A stretch of 64,000 nt of DNA, from the NCBI GenBank assembly GCA_026315105.1, contig CM048744.1, positions 349,827,668 through 349,891,667 on the forward strand. The letters are read 5' to 3'. Position 1 is the first letter of the stretch. Every line of letters starts with the position of its first letter. The notes under the pieces were generated by a model. The model was given only the letters and a program-made list of their open reading frames with translations. It did not search any database and had not been told where the DNA came from. The position numbers were made by a program, and so were the translations under genes. Shown here in pieces: positions 53,305 through 64,000 of the stretch. This stretch comes from Locusta migratoria. Taxonomy: Eukaryota > Arthropoda > Insecta > Orthoptera > Acrididae.

Positions 53305-54558
53305 TCATCTGTACTCCATATTGCCTGTTTCATTTACTGCATTTTTATACTTTCTCCTTTCATCGATTAAATTTAGTATCTCCTGTGATATCCAAGGATT
53401 CTTTGTAGGTCTTGCCTTCCTACCTATTTTGTCCTCTGCTGCCTTCACTATTTCATCTCTCAATTTTACCCATTCCTCCTCTACTGTTTTATTTTCCCCT
53501 GTTTCTGTCAATTGTTGCCTGAAGCTCCCTCTGAAATTCTTAAGAACTTCGGGTTCCTTCAATTTATCTAGGTCCCATCTCCTTATATTCCTACCTTTCT
53601 GTAGTTTCTTCAGTTTCAGCCTACAGTTCATAACCAACAAGTTATGGTCAGAGTCTATGTCTGCCCCTGGGTATGTCCTACACTTCAAAACCTGGTTCCG
53701 AAATCTATGTCTTACCATTATAAAATCTATCTGGTATCTCCCGGTGTCTCCTGGTCTCTTCCACGTATACAACCTTCTTTTGTGATTCTTAAACCAGGTG
53801 TTTGTTATAACTAAATTATGTTCCGTGCAAAATTCTACCAGGCGGCTTCCTCTTTCATTCCTTTTGCCCAGACCATATTCACCCACTATCTTCCCTTCAC
53901 TTCCTTGTCCTACTACCGAATTCCAGTCTCCCATAACAATTAAGTTTTCCTCTCCCTTAATTGTCTGAATAATTTCCTTTAGCTCCTCATATATTTCTTC
54001 GATCTCCTCATCATTGACAGAGCTAGTTGGCATATAAACCTGTACTACTGTTGTCGGTGTTGGCTTCGTATCTATCTTGACAATGATAATGCGATCGCTT
54101 TGCTGGTCATAGTAGTTTACCCGCATTCCTATTTTCTTATTCATTATCAATCCTACTCCTGTGATACCCCCAACTGATTTTGTATTTATAATCCTGTACT
54201 CGCCTGACCAGAAATCCTGTTCATCCTGCCACCGAACTTCACTAATCCCCACTATATCTAACTTCAACCTATCCATTTCCCTTTTTAAATTTTCTAATTT
54301 TCCTACTCGATTAAGGGATCTAACATTCCACGCTCCGACCCGTAGAATGCCAGTATTGTCTTTCCTGATGATCACATCCTCCTGAGTAGTCCCCGCCCGG
54401 AGATCCGAATGGGGGACTATTTTACCTCCGGAATATTTTACCCGAGAGGATGCCATCATCATATGTTCACACAGTAGAGCTGCATGTCCTCGGGAAAAAT
54501 AACGGCTGTAGTTTCCCCTTGCTTTCAGCCGTTCGCAGTAGCTGTGTGGCAAAGCCAC
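53305..54558 (-). pseudogene. RTE LINE ORF, apurinic-type endonuclease
   Basis: 417 codons, start MALPHSYCERLK. Endonuclease motifs in order: RVGAWNVRSLN (Asn), DIVGISEVRWQ (Glu), VQVYMPTSS, VMGDWNSVVGQ (Asp-x-Asn), TWKRPGDTGRYQIDFIM and DSDHNLLVM (Asp-His). All catalytic residues are present. It would nick the target for primed reverse transcription. The frame ends at a TGA at 53305-53307, beyond which the same frame continues, so this is a single nonsense mutation, plausibly CGA to TGA. Confidence 0.92.
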
Positions 54559-54834
54559 ATTAGCTGATGTTACAAGGCCAGCTCAGTCAATCATCCAGAC
54601 TGTTGCCCCTGTAACTACTGAAAAGGCTGTTGCCCCTCTTCAGGAACCACACGTTTGTCTGGCCTCTCCACAGATACCCCTCCGCTGTGGTTGCACCTAC
54701 GGTACGGCTAACTGTATCGTTGAGGCACGCAAGCCACCCCACCTCGGCAATGTCTGTGGTTCATGGGAGTGGGTGATATGGTATCCATGCGTATAAGGCG
54801 CGAATGGCGACCGTTGGTATAGCTATCCATGTTG

Positions 54835-55600
54835 CATTCCCCTAGTATCAAAGTTCATAAACACTCCTGGAAAATGAGAGAAGAACACTATGAGTTCGTC
54901 GACCCAGCAGAGGAAAATTTTATTGACACATTCTTGAGGTTGTATACAACACACGATCACAAAGACAGAGCTATACGTACTTGAGTACAGAGGCTGAGCA
55001 ACGTCGACGTTAGTACCGTGTACATCCTCCTTTTGCAGTAATAGAAGTCGTAACTCTCCCATGGACACGACCGTAGAGGTGCCTAATGTAATCTTGCGGA
55101 ATGGGTGCCATACAGTTTCCACCTGGTGCCTCAGATGGGACAGATTTCGTGTCGGTCTTGCAGACCGCGCAACATGACGTGTCATCTGGTTCCACATATG
55201 CTCAATGGGGGACAGACCTGGGGATAATGATGACCAGAATAGTTGACGTACACTTTTAAGAGCACGTGCATTTTCTTGTTGGAAAAAATATCGCCTTTTT
55301 GGTGCATGAATGGTTGCAAGACGGGTTGAATGATGGTTTCAGTGTACCGTGCACTGTTCAATTTTCCCAGAGGAGAACGGCTTGTGTAGGATATGGCTTC
55401 CCACACTATGATGCCAGGTGTCGGCCCCGTTTACCTCTGACGCGTTCACTCCAGATTTTCGCATACCTCTGCTCGACACCAACCACGCATAACACCATCA
55501 TTGGCACCGAGACACCAGCGGCTATCAGCAGTGAAGGCACTGGAGGCAGGCTGAACGATATTAGGGCGTGAGCTGAGGACACATATGTTAGTGCATCGTT
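54835..55600 (-). pseudogene. Tc1-like transposase remnant, left arm of head-to-head pair
   Basis: Minus strand. Pieces: GIIVWEAISYTSRSPLGKLN, ARYTETIIQPVLQPFMHQ, SICGTR near IEHVW-type region, RQDTSCC..., then PQDYIRHLYGRVHGR and GGCTRY at the end. These follow the order of the second half of Tc1 transposases (WG..., QDNARPH region degraded, IRxLxxSMxRR, GGxTxY). It is inverted relative to 55590-56200, with which it shares most of its sequence. Dead. Confidence 0.72.
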
Positions 55601-56200
55601 GTATGGGGAGCCATATCCTGCACTGGCCGTTCTCCTCTAGTGATCGTCAGAAAACATTGAACAGTACACGGTACATTGAAGTCATCATTAAACCCGTCTT
55701 GCTGTCACTCATGCACCAACAAGGCGGTTGCTTTTCCAACAGGACAATGGCAGGTCGACATGTATCCTGTACTACCCAACGTGCTCTTCAAGCTGTATGT
55801 CAACTACCCTGGCCAAGTAGGACCACCAGATCTGTCCCCCATTGAGCATGTTTGGAACCGCACGAAACGTAATGTTGGGCGGTCTGCATGAGCGGCACGA
55901 AATGTGGCCCAACTGAGGCACCAGGTAAAACCTGCATGGCAGGCCATTCTGCAAGACCACATTCGGAACCTCTACGATCGTCTCCATGGAAGAAGTACAA
56001 CTTACATTTCTGCCAAAGGAGGGTATACATGGTACTAGCGTCGACATTGCACACTCTCTGGTGGCTGTTCTCAAGTGTATATGGCTCTGTGTGCATGATC
56101 GTGTGTTTTATTCATCCTGAACAATGTGTCAATAAAATTTCCCCCTGCTGGGTCGACGCATTCATGGTGTTCTTTTTTCATTTTCCAGGAGTGTATGATG
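55590..56200 (+). pseudogene. Tc1-like transposase remnant, right arm of head-to-head pair
   Basis: Plus strand relative of the minus-strand copy at 54835-55600. Shows HRCMGSHILHWPFSS, NSTRYIEVIIKPVLLSLMHQ, QRALQAVCQLPWPSRTT, then SIEHVW-type and GGIHGT-type endings. Its terminal region at 56080-56200 is the inverse of 54860-54990 (AATGTGTCAATAAAATTT and ATTTTCCAGGAGTG). The two arms share one terminal-repeat type at both outer ends. Confidence 0.72.
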
Positions 56201-56518
56201 TTTGGCCTTCAGTCACAGCGCTGCCCTGTCATTTCAGTACGTCCCATACATTTTCTATTCCCACAATTCTGGCGTCTGGCAGGGCAGAACAAAAGGCTGA
56301 CAACGTGTGACGCCAAGAAGCCACGTGTTCATGTGGTCTTGAATTGTTTGCTGAAAAATGCTGGCTGGGGTGTCGTGCAGAAAGGATATGACTATAGGTC
56401 ACAGAATATCATTCATGTACGTTAAACTGTTCGCAGTGCCCTGGACATACGCCAACTGTGATTTGTGGTTGCATCCAACAGCACCTGAAACCAAAAACCC
56501 TTGAGTTGGCGCTGTATG
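56201..56518. other. No recognisable gene
   Basis: Spacer between the Tc1-like pair and a SINE. Confidence 0.5.
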
Positions 56519-56534
56519 TCTTGTGTGAATCCAG

Positions 56535-56727
56535 CCGCAGTGGCCGAGCGGTCTGCGGCGCGTCAGTCACAGTCTGCACGACCGCTATGGTCGGGGGTTC
56601 GAATCCCCCCCTCGGGCATGGATGTTTGTGTCGTCTTTAGTATAAGATAGTTCATACGTAGTTTGTAAGTTTAGGGACTGATTACCCCACAGTTAAGTCC
56701 CTTAAGCTTAACAAACATTTGAATATT
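56535..56727 (+). mobile_element. tRNA-derived SINE, family A, with ~15 bp target duplication
   Basis: Plus-strand copy with B box GGGTTCGAATCCC. The duplication CTTGTGTGAAT(C/A)CAG occurs at 56520-56534 and 56729-56743 with one mismatch. Confidence 0.9.
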
Positions 56728-56824
56728 TCTTGTGTGAATACAGTCACAGTAATGCCGCCAGTAATTTTGTCCATCCCGCATTTATTTTCGGGTTTCTTTA
56801 AGGAAAAATATTTTTCTTCTGTAT

Positions 56825-57774
56825 TGTATGTGCGAATTGTATACAAATCTACAGTTTTGTTCCATTCTTAATGAAATTTTCCACGCATGACCTTCAGACC
56901 GAGATGACGGTCGTCCTAAGTGTAGGAATAACTAGATATGACGTCATAAACAATGAGATGCGCGAAAAACTGTTGCATCACACGACAATGTTGCAAATTT
57001 ATCACTGGACCAATTTTAACCAAATTTGGTACACAAATATCTTACCGTGAGGTAACCATTGCTGTAGCGGTAAGAACTACATACGACTCATGGTTCAGTA
57101 GATATGACATCATAAACAATAGCAGTCGTAAAAAACTGCCACAACATACGACGCTATTTTATTCATATACTGTACAATAACAATAACAGTAACAATTACA
57201 ATTTCGTGTGGCTCATTGGCCTGGTGCAAGTCATTCAACTGCACGCCACTTCGGCGACTTGCGTGTCCCTAGCCTACCCCGCTTATCCAACCGGGGAAAC
57301 GGAACCTACAGCTTACCGCGGACCTCATATCTCATGAATTATGTGTCGTGCTGTGATATAATTTCGAAGGTACATTAACTTTGTTCATTGAAAACGGCCC
57401 TGTCACGAATCAGGCTGTAATCTATTACTTCCCTACTACTAACTGTACTCCCAACGTATTTTAGCGACATACAGCACTTACACAAATGAATATATACCTG
57501 AAAAATTATACAGTTGTACAACACATAACTCAATAAATATGAGATCGTACCAATTGTATATGTCATTTGTATTTTGGCTAATATCTTTCTTTGTTTGGAT
57601 ACTTATTATTTTGTACATTACGCAAGACAGTCTTATTTATTATATATTCTCCCATAAATATAACATGTTGTTTAGAAAAAAGGAGCTGGGCAGAGAGAGA
57701 AGGGATAGGAGGAGTACTAACTCAAGGCAGGAATAAATAAATAAATACTCGGGCAACGCCGGGTTTCAAGCTAG
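56825..57774 (+). mobile_element. Helitron-like non-autonomous element, family 1, copy 3 (+)
   Basis: Plus-strand relative of 16754-17798 and 60208-63903, in opposite orientation to them. The 3' end has the hairpin CGGGCAACGCCGGG and finishes CAAGCTAG before a host T. The 5' TC end is not recognisable, so truncated or diverged. A SINE family C fragment interrupts it near 57195. Confidence 0.75.
57195..57310 (-). mobile_element. SINE family C fragment
   Basis: Shares CGCCACTTCGGCGACTTGCG with 26574-26725 (CGCCACTTGGGCGACTTGCA). The tRNA-like end is degraded (CCAACCGGGGAAACGG). Lies inside the Helitron-like copy. Confidence 0.5.
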
Positions 57775-58718
57775 TTCTGATTGAAGAATAAAATGCCTCG
57801 AACCGTCATTTTGACTCGTTTCATTTTACGCTGCTATTTTCAGCATTTCATTATGTGAACTTCAGCCCTCCTGACCAACTGATCAGATGTAATTACAGAG
57901 ATTTGTCCTGTTGTCGGGTGTATTTTTTTTTCCGTACGTGGAACCTGCCCGTGACGCCATGGCCGCCATTAGGCATGGACTACTGGACACAGTCGCTGAC
58001 AAAAAGCTGTAATTTGGTGTTTAAGAGGCCGTCTTGTAAGCAAACAGTTTGAATTATTTACAGAATGCCGTGCTACATGCAGACAGGAGAGCTCTTCTCC
58101 CGGGGACTCCCGGCGTGTTTGTATTGTGCTTACGTAACAAACCTGCTTTCGGTATAAAGGCTTCCTGTTAATTGATGCTCCTGCTCTCTTATTCGGTAAA
58201 CGCTTTTGGCGATTACGTGACAAAATTCCGTGGGAACTCCGTAAACTTCGAAACGCCGATGCCACAAGACATAATGAGACTACGAGACAGCCAACTTCAA
58301 TATTGTCCGGAACTTAAATGCAAGTCCTAACCAAGTTAATATACAAGGTAGGTTGATACAAAGAACTTATCTTTATTTAGAATCGACACCCTTACTGACA
58401 AAGAAAGGTAAGCAACTAGAAGTGTGGACTATGTGGACTATATAGGCGTAATTTTACTAATAAGACGTGCAGAAAACCCGGCGTATTTATTTATTCCAGT
58501 CTTAATTTAGTCTATCTCCCGTTCCTCGTTTTCTATCCACCTTCTCTTTTCTTCTGCTCCCCCCCTCCCCCCTCTCTCTCTCTGTGTGTTCTTCTTCTTC
58601 TTCTCCCTTCTCCTTGCCCATCACCATCTTCCTCTTTCTCTGCCAGTCACGTCCTCGTCTCTCTAACTCTTCCTCCACCGCCTCAGTCCATTATCTCCTC
58701 CATCTGTGAAAAATTATA
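57775..58718. other. No gene; pyrimidine-rich low-complexity patch at 58540-58690
   Basis: Spacer. The part at 58540-58690 is almost all C and T on the plus strand, with CT and CTT runs. Otherwise nothing recognised. Confidence 0.6.
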
Positions 58719-59601
58719 TTGGGTGTTACAAAAAGGTACGGCCAAACTTTCAGGAAACATTCCTCACACACAAAAAAAGAAAATATGTTATGTGGACATG
58801 TGTCCGGAAACGCTTAATTTCCATGTTAGAGCTCATTTTATTACTTCTCTTCAAATCACATTAATCATGGAATGGAAACACACAGCAACAGAACGTACCA
58901 GCGTGACTTCAAACACTTTGTTACAGGAAATGTTCAAAATGTCCTCCGTTAGCGAGGATACGTGCATCCACCCTCCGTCGCATGGAATACCTGATGCGCT
59001 GATGCAGCCCTGGAGAATGGCGTATTGTATCACAGCCGTCCACAATACGAGCACGAAGAGTCTCTACATTTGGTACCGGGGTTACATAGACAAGAGCTTT
59101 CAAAAGCCCCCATAAACGAAAGTCAAGAGGGTTGAGGTCAGGAGAGCGTGGAGGCCATGGAATTGGTCCGCCTCTACCAATCCATCGGTCACCGAATCTG
59201 TTGTTGAGAAGCGTACGAACACGTCGACTGAAATGTGCAGGAGCTCCATCGTGTATGAACCACATATTGTGTCGTACTTGTAAAGGCACATGTTCTAGCA
59301 GAACAGGTAGTGTGTCCCGTATGAAATCATGATAACGTGCTCCAGTGAGCGTAGGTGGAAGAACATGAGGCCCAATCAAGACATCACCAACCATTCCTGC
59401 TCAAACGTTCACAGAAAATCTGTGTTAATGACGTGATTGCACAATTTCGTGGGGATTCTCGTCAGCCCACACATGTTGATCCGTAAATACTAAAATGAGC
59501 TCTAACACGGAAATTAAGCGTTTTCGGACACATGTCCACATAACATGTGTGTGTGAGGAATGTTTCCTGAAAGTTTGGCTGCACCTTATTGTAACGCCCT
59601 G
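58719..59601 (-). mobile_element. Tc1/mariner-like transposon with ~120 bp TIRs, internally deleted
   Basis: 883 bp. The left TIR (58719-58842) and right TIR (59482-59601) are inverted copies of about 120 bp with few differences, sharing CCAAACTTTCAGGAAACATT. The interior encodes the C-terminal half of a transposase (minus). The 5' half of the gene is missing, so it is non-autonomous. The flanking TA duplication is imperfect (TA at left, CATA at right). Confidence 0.83.
58921..59490 (-). pseudogene. Tc-type transposase C-terminal half
   Basis: Begins VWADENPHEI at the right TIR border, has stops near RFSVNV, and is then open for 157 codons (58921-59394). Blocks: MVGDVLIGPHVLPPTLTG, FIHDGAPAHFSRRVRTLL (second catalytic Asp), PWPPRSPDLNPLDFRLWG (third acid in LDF), and a C-terminus ending ILANGGHFEHFL. 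The first Asp region is absent. The long clean frame shows recent decay. Confidence 0.88.
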
Positions 59602-60207
59602 CATAGTTCTGTAAACTTTCATGGTGATTAGTGACGTGGTGTCTAACAAGGAGACTACATGAGTATAGGATTTTAGAATTTGTTGATATTTATGGTACGT
59701 GAAGGTCAGGACTCAAATAATAATCAGCCAAAGTTATTCGACGCAAAACTAAAAAATTCTCGACAAAATTGACTTTGAAATCTTACAAGAACCCTTAAGT
59801 AGCAATAATTAGAACAGCTGCAGCATCTGTCGCTGTAGTTCAGGTGGTAGCGTTCTGGAATCACAACTATAGAGTCGGTGGTTAGAATCCGGCTGTAATA
59901 TTTTTCCTCCTTTTCAAATTCAGTTATACAAAAATTCTTTGGATCTCTAATTCCAAGTGTTGTATCAGTTTTTGTTTATGTGTACGTAGACGAGCTGAAC
60001 ACCTTGTCGTCACTTGGTGGTTGAGTAAATTAGCTGCTTGGAGAGTCATTACTAGCTATGGAGATGACTTTCCAAAAGCAGCGTCATACCTCTTCACAAA
60101 CTGAACAATCAAAGACTACCGTCGTCAACTAATAGTCAAGCCATTACTGTAAGAAAGTGTAATTTTTTTTATTGACACCACCGTTATTAACAATCTTTTA
60201 TAAAATA
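59602..60207. other. Spacer with one tRNA-like motif
   Basis: No gene. Contains a weak tRNA-like region at 59829-59900, listed separately. Confidence 0.5.
59829..59900 (+). other. tRNA-like sequence (pseudo-tRNA or SINE head)
   Basis: An A-box-like TAGTTCAGGTGGTAG is followed 45 bp later by a B-box-like GGTTAGAATCC. The B box has A for the invariant C/G, and an acceptor stem is not apparent. More likely a degraded SINE head than a working tRNA gene. Confidence 0.3.
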
Positions 60208-60723
60208 CTAGCTGAAAACTCGGCGTTGCCCGGATATTTATGTATTTATTCCTGTCACTTTTCAGGTATATATTCATTTGTATAAGAGCTGTATTTCTGT
60301 CAAATCTGTAGCGAATACAATTAGTAGTAAAGAACTAATGAATTAAAAGTTTGTCATAAACTTTAATGTTTATTTGCTCATATCTCATGAACTATGTGTC
60401 GTACTGTGATACAATTTAGAAGGTACACTCACCATTATGCGTGTATACAGTCTGTAAAATTTCCTGTGGCTTCAATTTGGAGTGTAGAAATTAAAAATTG
60501 TAACGTCATATGAATGCCGTAGCAGGGCCGGCGCAAGCCCGAGTGCCGCCCCGTGCGAGCTGCTAAATTGCCCCCCCCCCACCCCGTTTTTTTTTACCTA
60601 TGTTTCTGGAATTTTATTTAAACAAATCTGTATGAAAAGTCAGCAATAAATCGCAATTTTTGTTTTTACTTTTCAGATCTACCTCTAGGTTTCGGCCACT
60701 GAATGGCCAGTCTCAAAGATTTT

Positions 60724-60980
60724 GGATGGATGGATGGATGCTTAAGGTTTAACGTCCCGTCGACTGCTTGGCCAGTAGAGACGGAGCTAGCGCTCGGAGT
60801 TTTTGGGTTAGGATGAGGAAGGAAATCGGCCGTGCACTTTGAAAGGAACCATCCCGGCATATGCCTGGAGTGATTTAGGGAAATCACGGAAAACCTAAAT
60901 CAGGATGGCCGGAGGTGAATTTGAACCACCATCCTCCCGAATGCGAGTCCAGTGTGTTACCACTGCGCCACCTCGCACGG
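60724..60980 (-). mobile_element. tRNA-derived SINE, family B, with 11 bp target duplication
   Basis: 257 bp minus-strand copy. TCAAAGATTTT is at 60713-60723 and 60981-60991. The right end has the A-box complement, with TGCGCCACCTCGCACGG at the tRNA-like head. It ends with GGAT repeats at left. hAT-like copy 1 lacks it at the matching site, so it arrived after the copies separated. Confidence 0.9.
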
Positions 60981-61249
60981 TCAAAGATTTTAATCCGTGC
61001 TTTCATCTAAACCGTCATGTTGACAGTTACGTTCAGCATGACGGTATAGATGTAAACATAAAACATTGAGAATAGCCACACTGTGCCCGAAATCCATGTA
61101 GATCTGGAATATAAAAACAAAAATTGTGACTGATTGGTAACATTCCTACAAATTTGTACAAAACAGTCGCTGGGCACCAGCTCAAAAATGGAGTCAAACC
61201 TGATTGAAGAAATCTAGCTAATTTTAATAATCCTTGTGAATTTACAAAA

Positions 61250-61268
61250 ATGTTCAAATGTGTGTGAA
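61250..61268 (-). mobile_element. Remnant of the SINE shared with hAT-like copy 1
   Basis: GTTCAAATGTGTGTGAAA lies at the position where copy 1 has a full SINE (34759-34965). Only the SINE 3' end survives here, after which unrelated sequence follows. Confidence 0.65.
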
Positions 61269-62345
61269 ATATTATTGCAGGATACACTGTTCAGAAGATG
61301 AAGTCATCAGAATTGAGCCGCGTGAAATTGAATTTCAGGCCGAATTTCACTACACACGCAGGTGAAACGGTCACAGAGTGGGGCGGAAGACAGTGGAGAG
61401 AGGAAGAATAAGAAGATGGAGTAACATAACAATTCAATAAATACACAGCTGGGCATCGATGGGTACTAATGCTAGTCGAAATATATTAACTCACTGCACT
61501 GCGGTTGTGCGTTTCAAAGAACTGACACTCCATATCTGTCGTAATTTCCATGTGTCAGTTCTTTCGTGTCTGATTATGGAATAAGGGGCAACAAACCAGA
61601 CATTGCCGTATCACTTCACTTTTCTTAGCTTAATCTTCATTCTAGCTATTGGGAGGACGCGTGCTTATTTCCCGACTTGCCAATTTTTGAAGAAACAAAT
61701 CATAAGAAAATTTTCCTATTCTGCAATTTTGAAGGAGAAAAATTCTAACTTATAAAATTAGTATTTCGCATGCATGTTACTCATATGAAAAGCACTAACC
61801 TATTACATCCCAAGTTGCAAGAAATTCGGACGCACGAATTCATCTGTTCTTACGAAACGCAATGAAAGTGCTTCTGACCAATCTTGACTCCCTCGACCAA
61901 CTACCGAAACGAATTCTGCAATTTTCGTTGTAGTGAACGCAATACCTATAACCTGGAAAGGCGAAGTGGTGATGCCTCAGTGCAGGAACTAGGTCACGTG
62001 ACGAGGTACAACGAGGCTACGGTTAAACTAGCGAAAGAAGCAAGAAGCTCACAGTAATTATGTGACAGATGATATTCTATGGGATTACGAACAATAAAAG
62101 GAAATACGAACTTTTCGAAAACTCCACAACTTTTTTCAGACAGAAATGAACTTCAAAGCTACCAAGGAAACCCTTATAAGCCATATTCTATCTATGGATA
62201 TTTGTTTTAGAAGGTGTCAAATTTAACGTTTTGTTTTGTGCGGACGAAAGGGCATTGTTGCTAAAAGACAATTTTCAGGTTTTCTTTAGAATCAATGCGA
62301 CCAGTAGTATACTAAGATGAAATATGGATTCACACGCATTACACA
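61269..62345. other. Unassigned segment inside hAT-like copy 2
   Basis: About 1.08 kb with no counterpart in copy 1 and no recognised frame or terminal repeats. Either original internal sequence lost from copy 1 or a separate insertion that removed most of the SINE. Confidence 0.5.
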
Positions 62346-63062
62346 GTAAATAAATGTTGGCAAAGTGATCGTGTGCGAGTAGAATTGTCAAACAAAAGTG
62401 ACGGTCAGAGTTTAATTGTTGTTCATGCAGGCGGAGACACGTGTTTCATGGCTCAAAAACCAAAACGTCCGACCACCACTCAGAAACGAATAGCAAAAAT
62501 TTCGAAAAAGACGTCGAAACTCAACTTATGCCAGGATTACTACGAATTTCTGTATCCCTTGTAAGTTATAACTACTCACAGCATATTTACCCTTTTTGAA
62601 TACTTCTAGCCATTTTAGGTGGACATGTTTGACTGTAATAATGTTCAACCATTTTTTTCCAATAATGTGGCAAGAATGAAACACTCGGAAACTGCCATTG
62701 AAGGGCTTAGCAAAATTGCTTCAGGCTTAACATGTAACCGCAGTATCTAACATTGCATTCGAATTTCCAATTTAGATTTGGTCTTCTGCAAAAATAGTTG
62801 TGCGTAAATGCATGGCGTGTAGCAGGCCGGAAGCGCTCCACTCATAAACATACTGGTGTTAGCGCCAACTGCTTCCTCCTCTCTTTCCTCCAGCGTAAAC
62901 ACAACGGTGCTGCCACAGTGAAGAAGAAATCAGCCCTCCTCCCTCCCCATGTTCAACAGGGGCGACCGGCAGGTAGTCAAACGCAATGCCACAGTTCCAG
63001 AAGCCGCTCCCTCCGAGGTTTGGTTTCGAATCCCCTCTTGGGCATGATGCTGAGTTTGTCCT

Positions 63063-63080
63063 AAAAAAAAAAAAAAAAAT
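63063..63080 (+). repeat. Short poly(A) tract
   Basis: About 17 A near the right end of hAT-like copy 2. The matching part of copy 1 has a shorter A-rich stretch, so it has grown by slippage. Confidence 0.85.
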
Positions 63081-64000
63081 TGGGAGGGGGCGGCAGATTT
63101 GCCGCCCCCCGGATAGTGCCGCCCCGTGCGGCCGCACGTTTCGCACGTGCCTTGCGCCGGCCCTGGCCGTAGTTTTACTCCATGAACAGCGGAACGTGAC
63201 TGTTTACGTGCTCATATCTCATGAACTATGAGTCGTGCGTGATACAATTTAGAAGCTACAGTCAACTATATTTGTGTATACTGTCTGTAAAATTTCCTGT
63301 CGCTACAATTTGTAGTGTTCAAATTATCAATTTTAACGTCTTACCGAGAGCCGTAGTTTTACTGCATAAACATGAAAGGTAGTAAGCGAAAAACTTTTTT
63401 CTTTTCATCATTTTACTATGGTTGCCAGCGAGAAAAAGTTTAATAAAGGTTTGAAATTATGTTTAAAGTTTGTTGCAAGTCGCTAAGTATTTTCATTCTC
63501 ATACAGTGAATTTCAATAGTCTCGCCGCAGTATATGGCCTTTTTTGCGATTTCTATTGGTTATGACGTAATATCTTTTGAACCATGTGCCGTATGTAGTT
63601 CTTAACCATGCAGCAATTGTTACCTCACGGTAAGGAACGTGTGTACCAAATTTGGTTGAAATCAGTCCAATGGTTTAGGAGAAAATGAACAGCATTGTCG
63701 CAAAATGCAGCAGTTTTTCGCGCATCTCATTGTTTATGTCGTCATATCTCGTGAACTATGTATCGTACGTGATTCTTACACTTACGGCGACCGTTCTCAT
63801 GGATTGAAGCTTACTTGTATAAAATTTGAGAAAGATTGGATCAAAACTGAAGATTTGTATGCAACACGTACACACATATGGACACTCTGCTTTATATATT
63901 AGATAGAAAATTACGAATAAACAACAAAGTGCATTTATGGTAAAATTACCATTAGATATTAAAATTGTGTAAACATTCGAACACAACGACAAAAAATAAA

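Larger units (their letters stand above)
51487..54770 (-). mobile_element. RTE-type LINE, nearly full length
   Basis: Minus-strand non-LTR element of about 3.3 kb. It has a leader (about 54770-54559), an endonuclease, a reverse transcriptase and a C-terminal tail in one ancestral frame, and a 3' end of CAA repeats (51489-51502 on the minus strand). The single-ORF layout and endonuclease type fit the RTE clade (database relatives are often labelled craniofacial development protein 2-like). Only three lesions are seen, so it is the youngest of three copies here (others at 28035 and 37098). The 5' boundary is approximate. Confidence 0.9.
60523..63165. mobile_element. hAT-like non-autonomous DNA transposon, copy 2
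   Basis: 2643 bp. Ends CAGGGCCGGCGCAAG and its perfect complement CTTGCGCCGGCCCTG. GCCGTAG is duplicated at 60516-60522 and 63166-63172 (8 bp with one mismatch). It matches copy 1 at both ends and through much of the middle. It has an added SINE B (60724-60980) and about 1.08 kb (61269-62345) absent from copy 1. That segment has no recognised frame. Confidence 0.88.
60208..63903 (-). mobile_element. Helitron-like non-autonomous element, family 1, copy 2 (interrupted)
   Basis: Same family and orientation as 16754-17798, with CTAG at 60208-60211 and the TC end at 63902-63903. A hAT-like element (60523-63165) with its target duplication splits it. Subtracting that insertion leaves 1045 bp, the same length as copy 1. 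Host A/T flanks fit Helitron insertion. Confidence 0.82.

Noticed and set aside
1..64000. CRISPR arrays, operons, Shine-Dalgarno sites, bacterial terminators
   Set aside because: No regularly spaced repeats of that kind. The content (LTR, LINE, SINE, Helitron, mariner) is that of a eukaryotic nuclear genome.

Overview
The window looks like intergenic DNA from a large, repeat-rich animal nuclear genome, most likely an arthropod. The tRNA-headed SINEs resemble repeats I associate with orthopterans (grasshoppers and locusts); that placement is inference from memory. There are no bacterial operons, no cluster of spliced host exons, no rRNA and no convincing functional tRNA gene. I could not support a single ordinary host gene. 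Nearly everything recognisable is a transposable element (TE) or a piece of one, often nested in another.

Layout. 1-9990: a decayed CR1/Jockey-type LINE (+) split by an almost pristine Ty3/gypsy LTR retrotransposon (3550-9531, minus) with one uninterrupted 1663-codon gag-pol frame. 10006-10717: a Mutator-like transposase relic. 12.9-15.9 kb: a pogo/Tigger relic, a 364 bp palindrome and a truncated Penelope-like element with a GIY-YIG domain. 16754-17798: a Helitron-like non-autonomous element. 19.3-22.4 kb: a broken errantivirus-like Ty3/gypsy copy (pol and env remnants, minus) interrupted by a SINE and a Helitron-like element. 22.5-24.7 kb: a second Helitron-like copy split by a 1.7 kb TIR transposon. 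25.3-32.4 kb: SINEs, a 798 bp fold-back element with a perfect 8 bp target duplication, an RTE LINE fragment, Tc1/mariner relics and a TIR-flanked unknown ORF.

34.3-35.8 kb: a hAT-like element with a perfect 8 bp target duplication. 37.1-41.2 kb: an RTE-type LINE (+) carrying a 1.1 kb gag-only mini-LTR retrotransposon and a SINE. 41.5-43.1 kb: a MITE and a Helitron relic with a helicase C-terminus. 43.2-47.0 kb: a mariner split by a hAT element that itself carries a SINE and a Helitron-like tail. 48.7-50.0 kb: a mariner-like element split by a 668 bp palindromic MITE. 51.5-54.8 kb: a nearly complete RTE LINE (minus). 54.8-56.2 kb: two Tc1 relics head to head. 56.8-57.8 and 60.2-63.9 kb: more Helitron-like copies, the last split by a second hAT-like copy.

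The parts do not form a pathway. Autonomous families (Ty3/gypsy, RTE, CR1-like, Penelope, hAT, Tc1/mariner, Helitron) supply enzymes, and SINEs, MITEs and mini-LTR elements probably use them. Nesting gives a relative order: the Ty3/gypsy copy at 3.5-9.5 kb and the SINEs with clean target duplications are young, while the LINE, mariner and errantivirus-like hosts are old. Element ends were judged by eye from repeats, target duplications and motifs, so most boundaries are good to a few bases at best.
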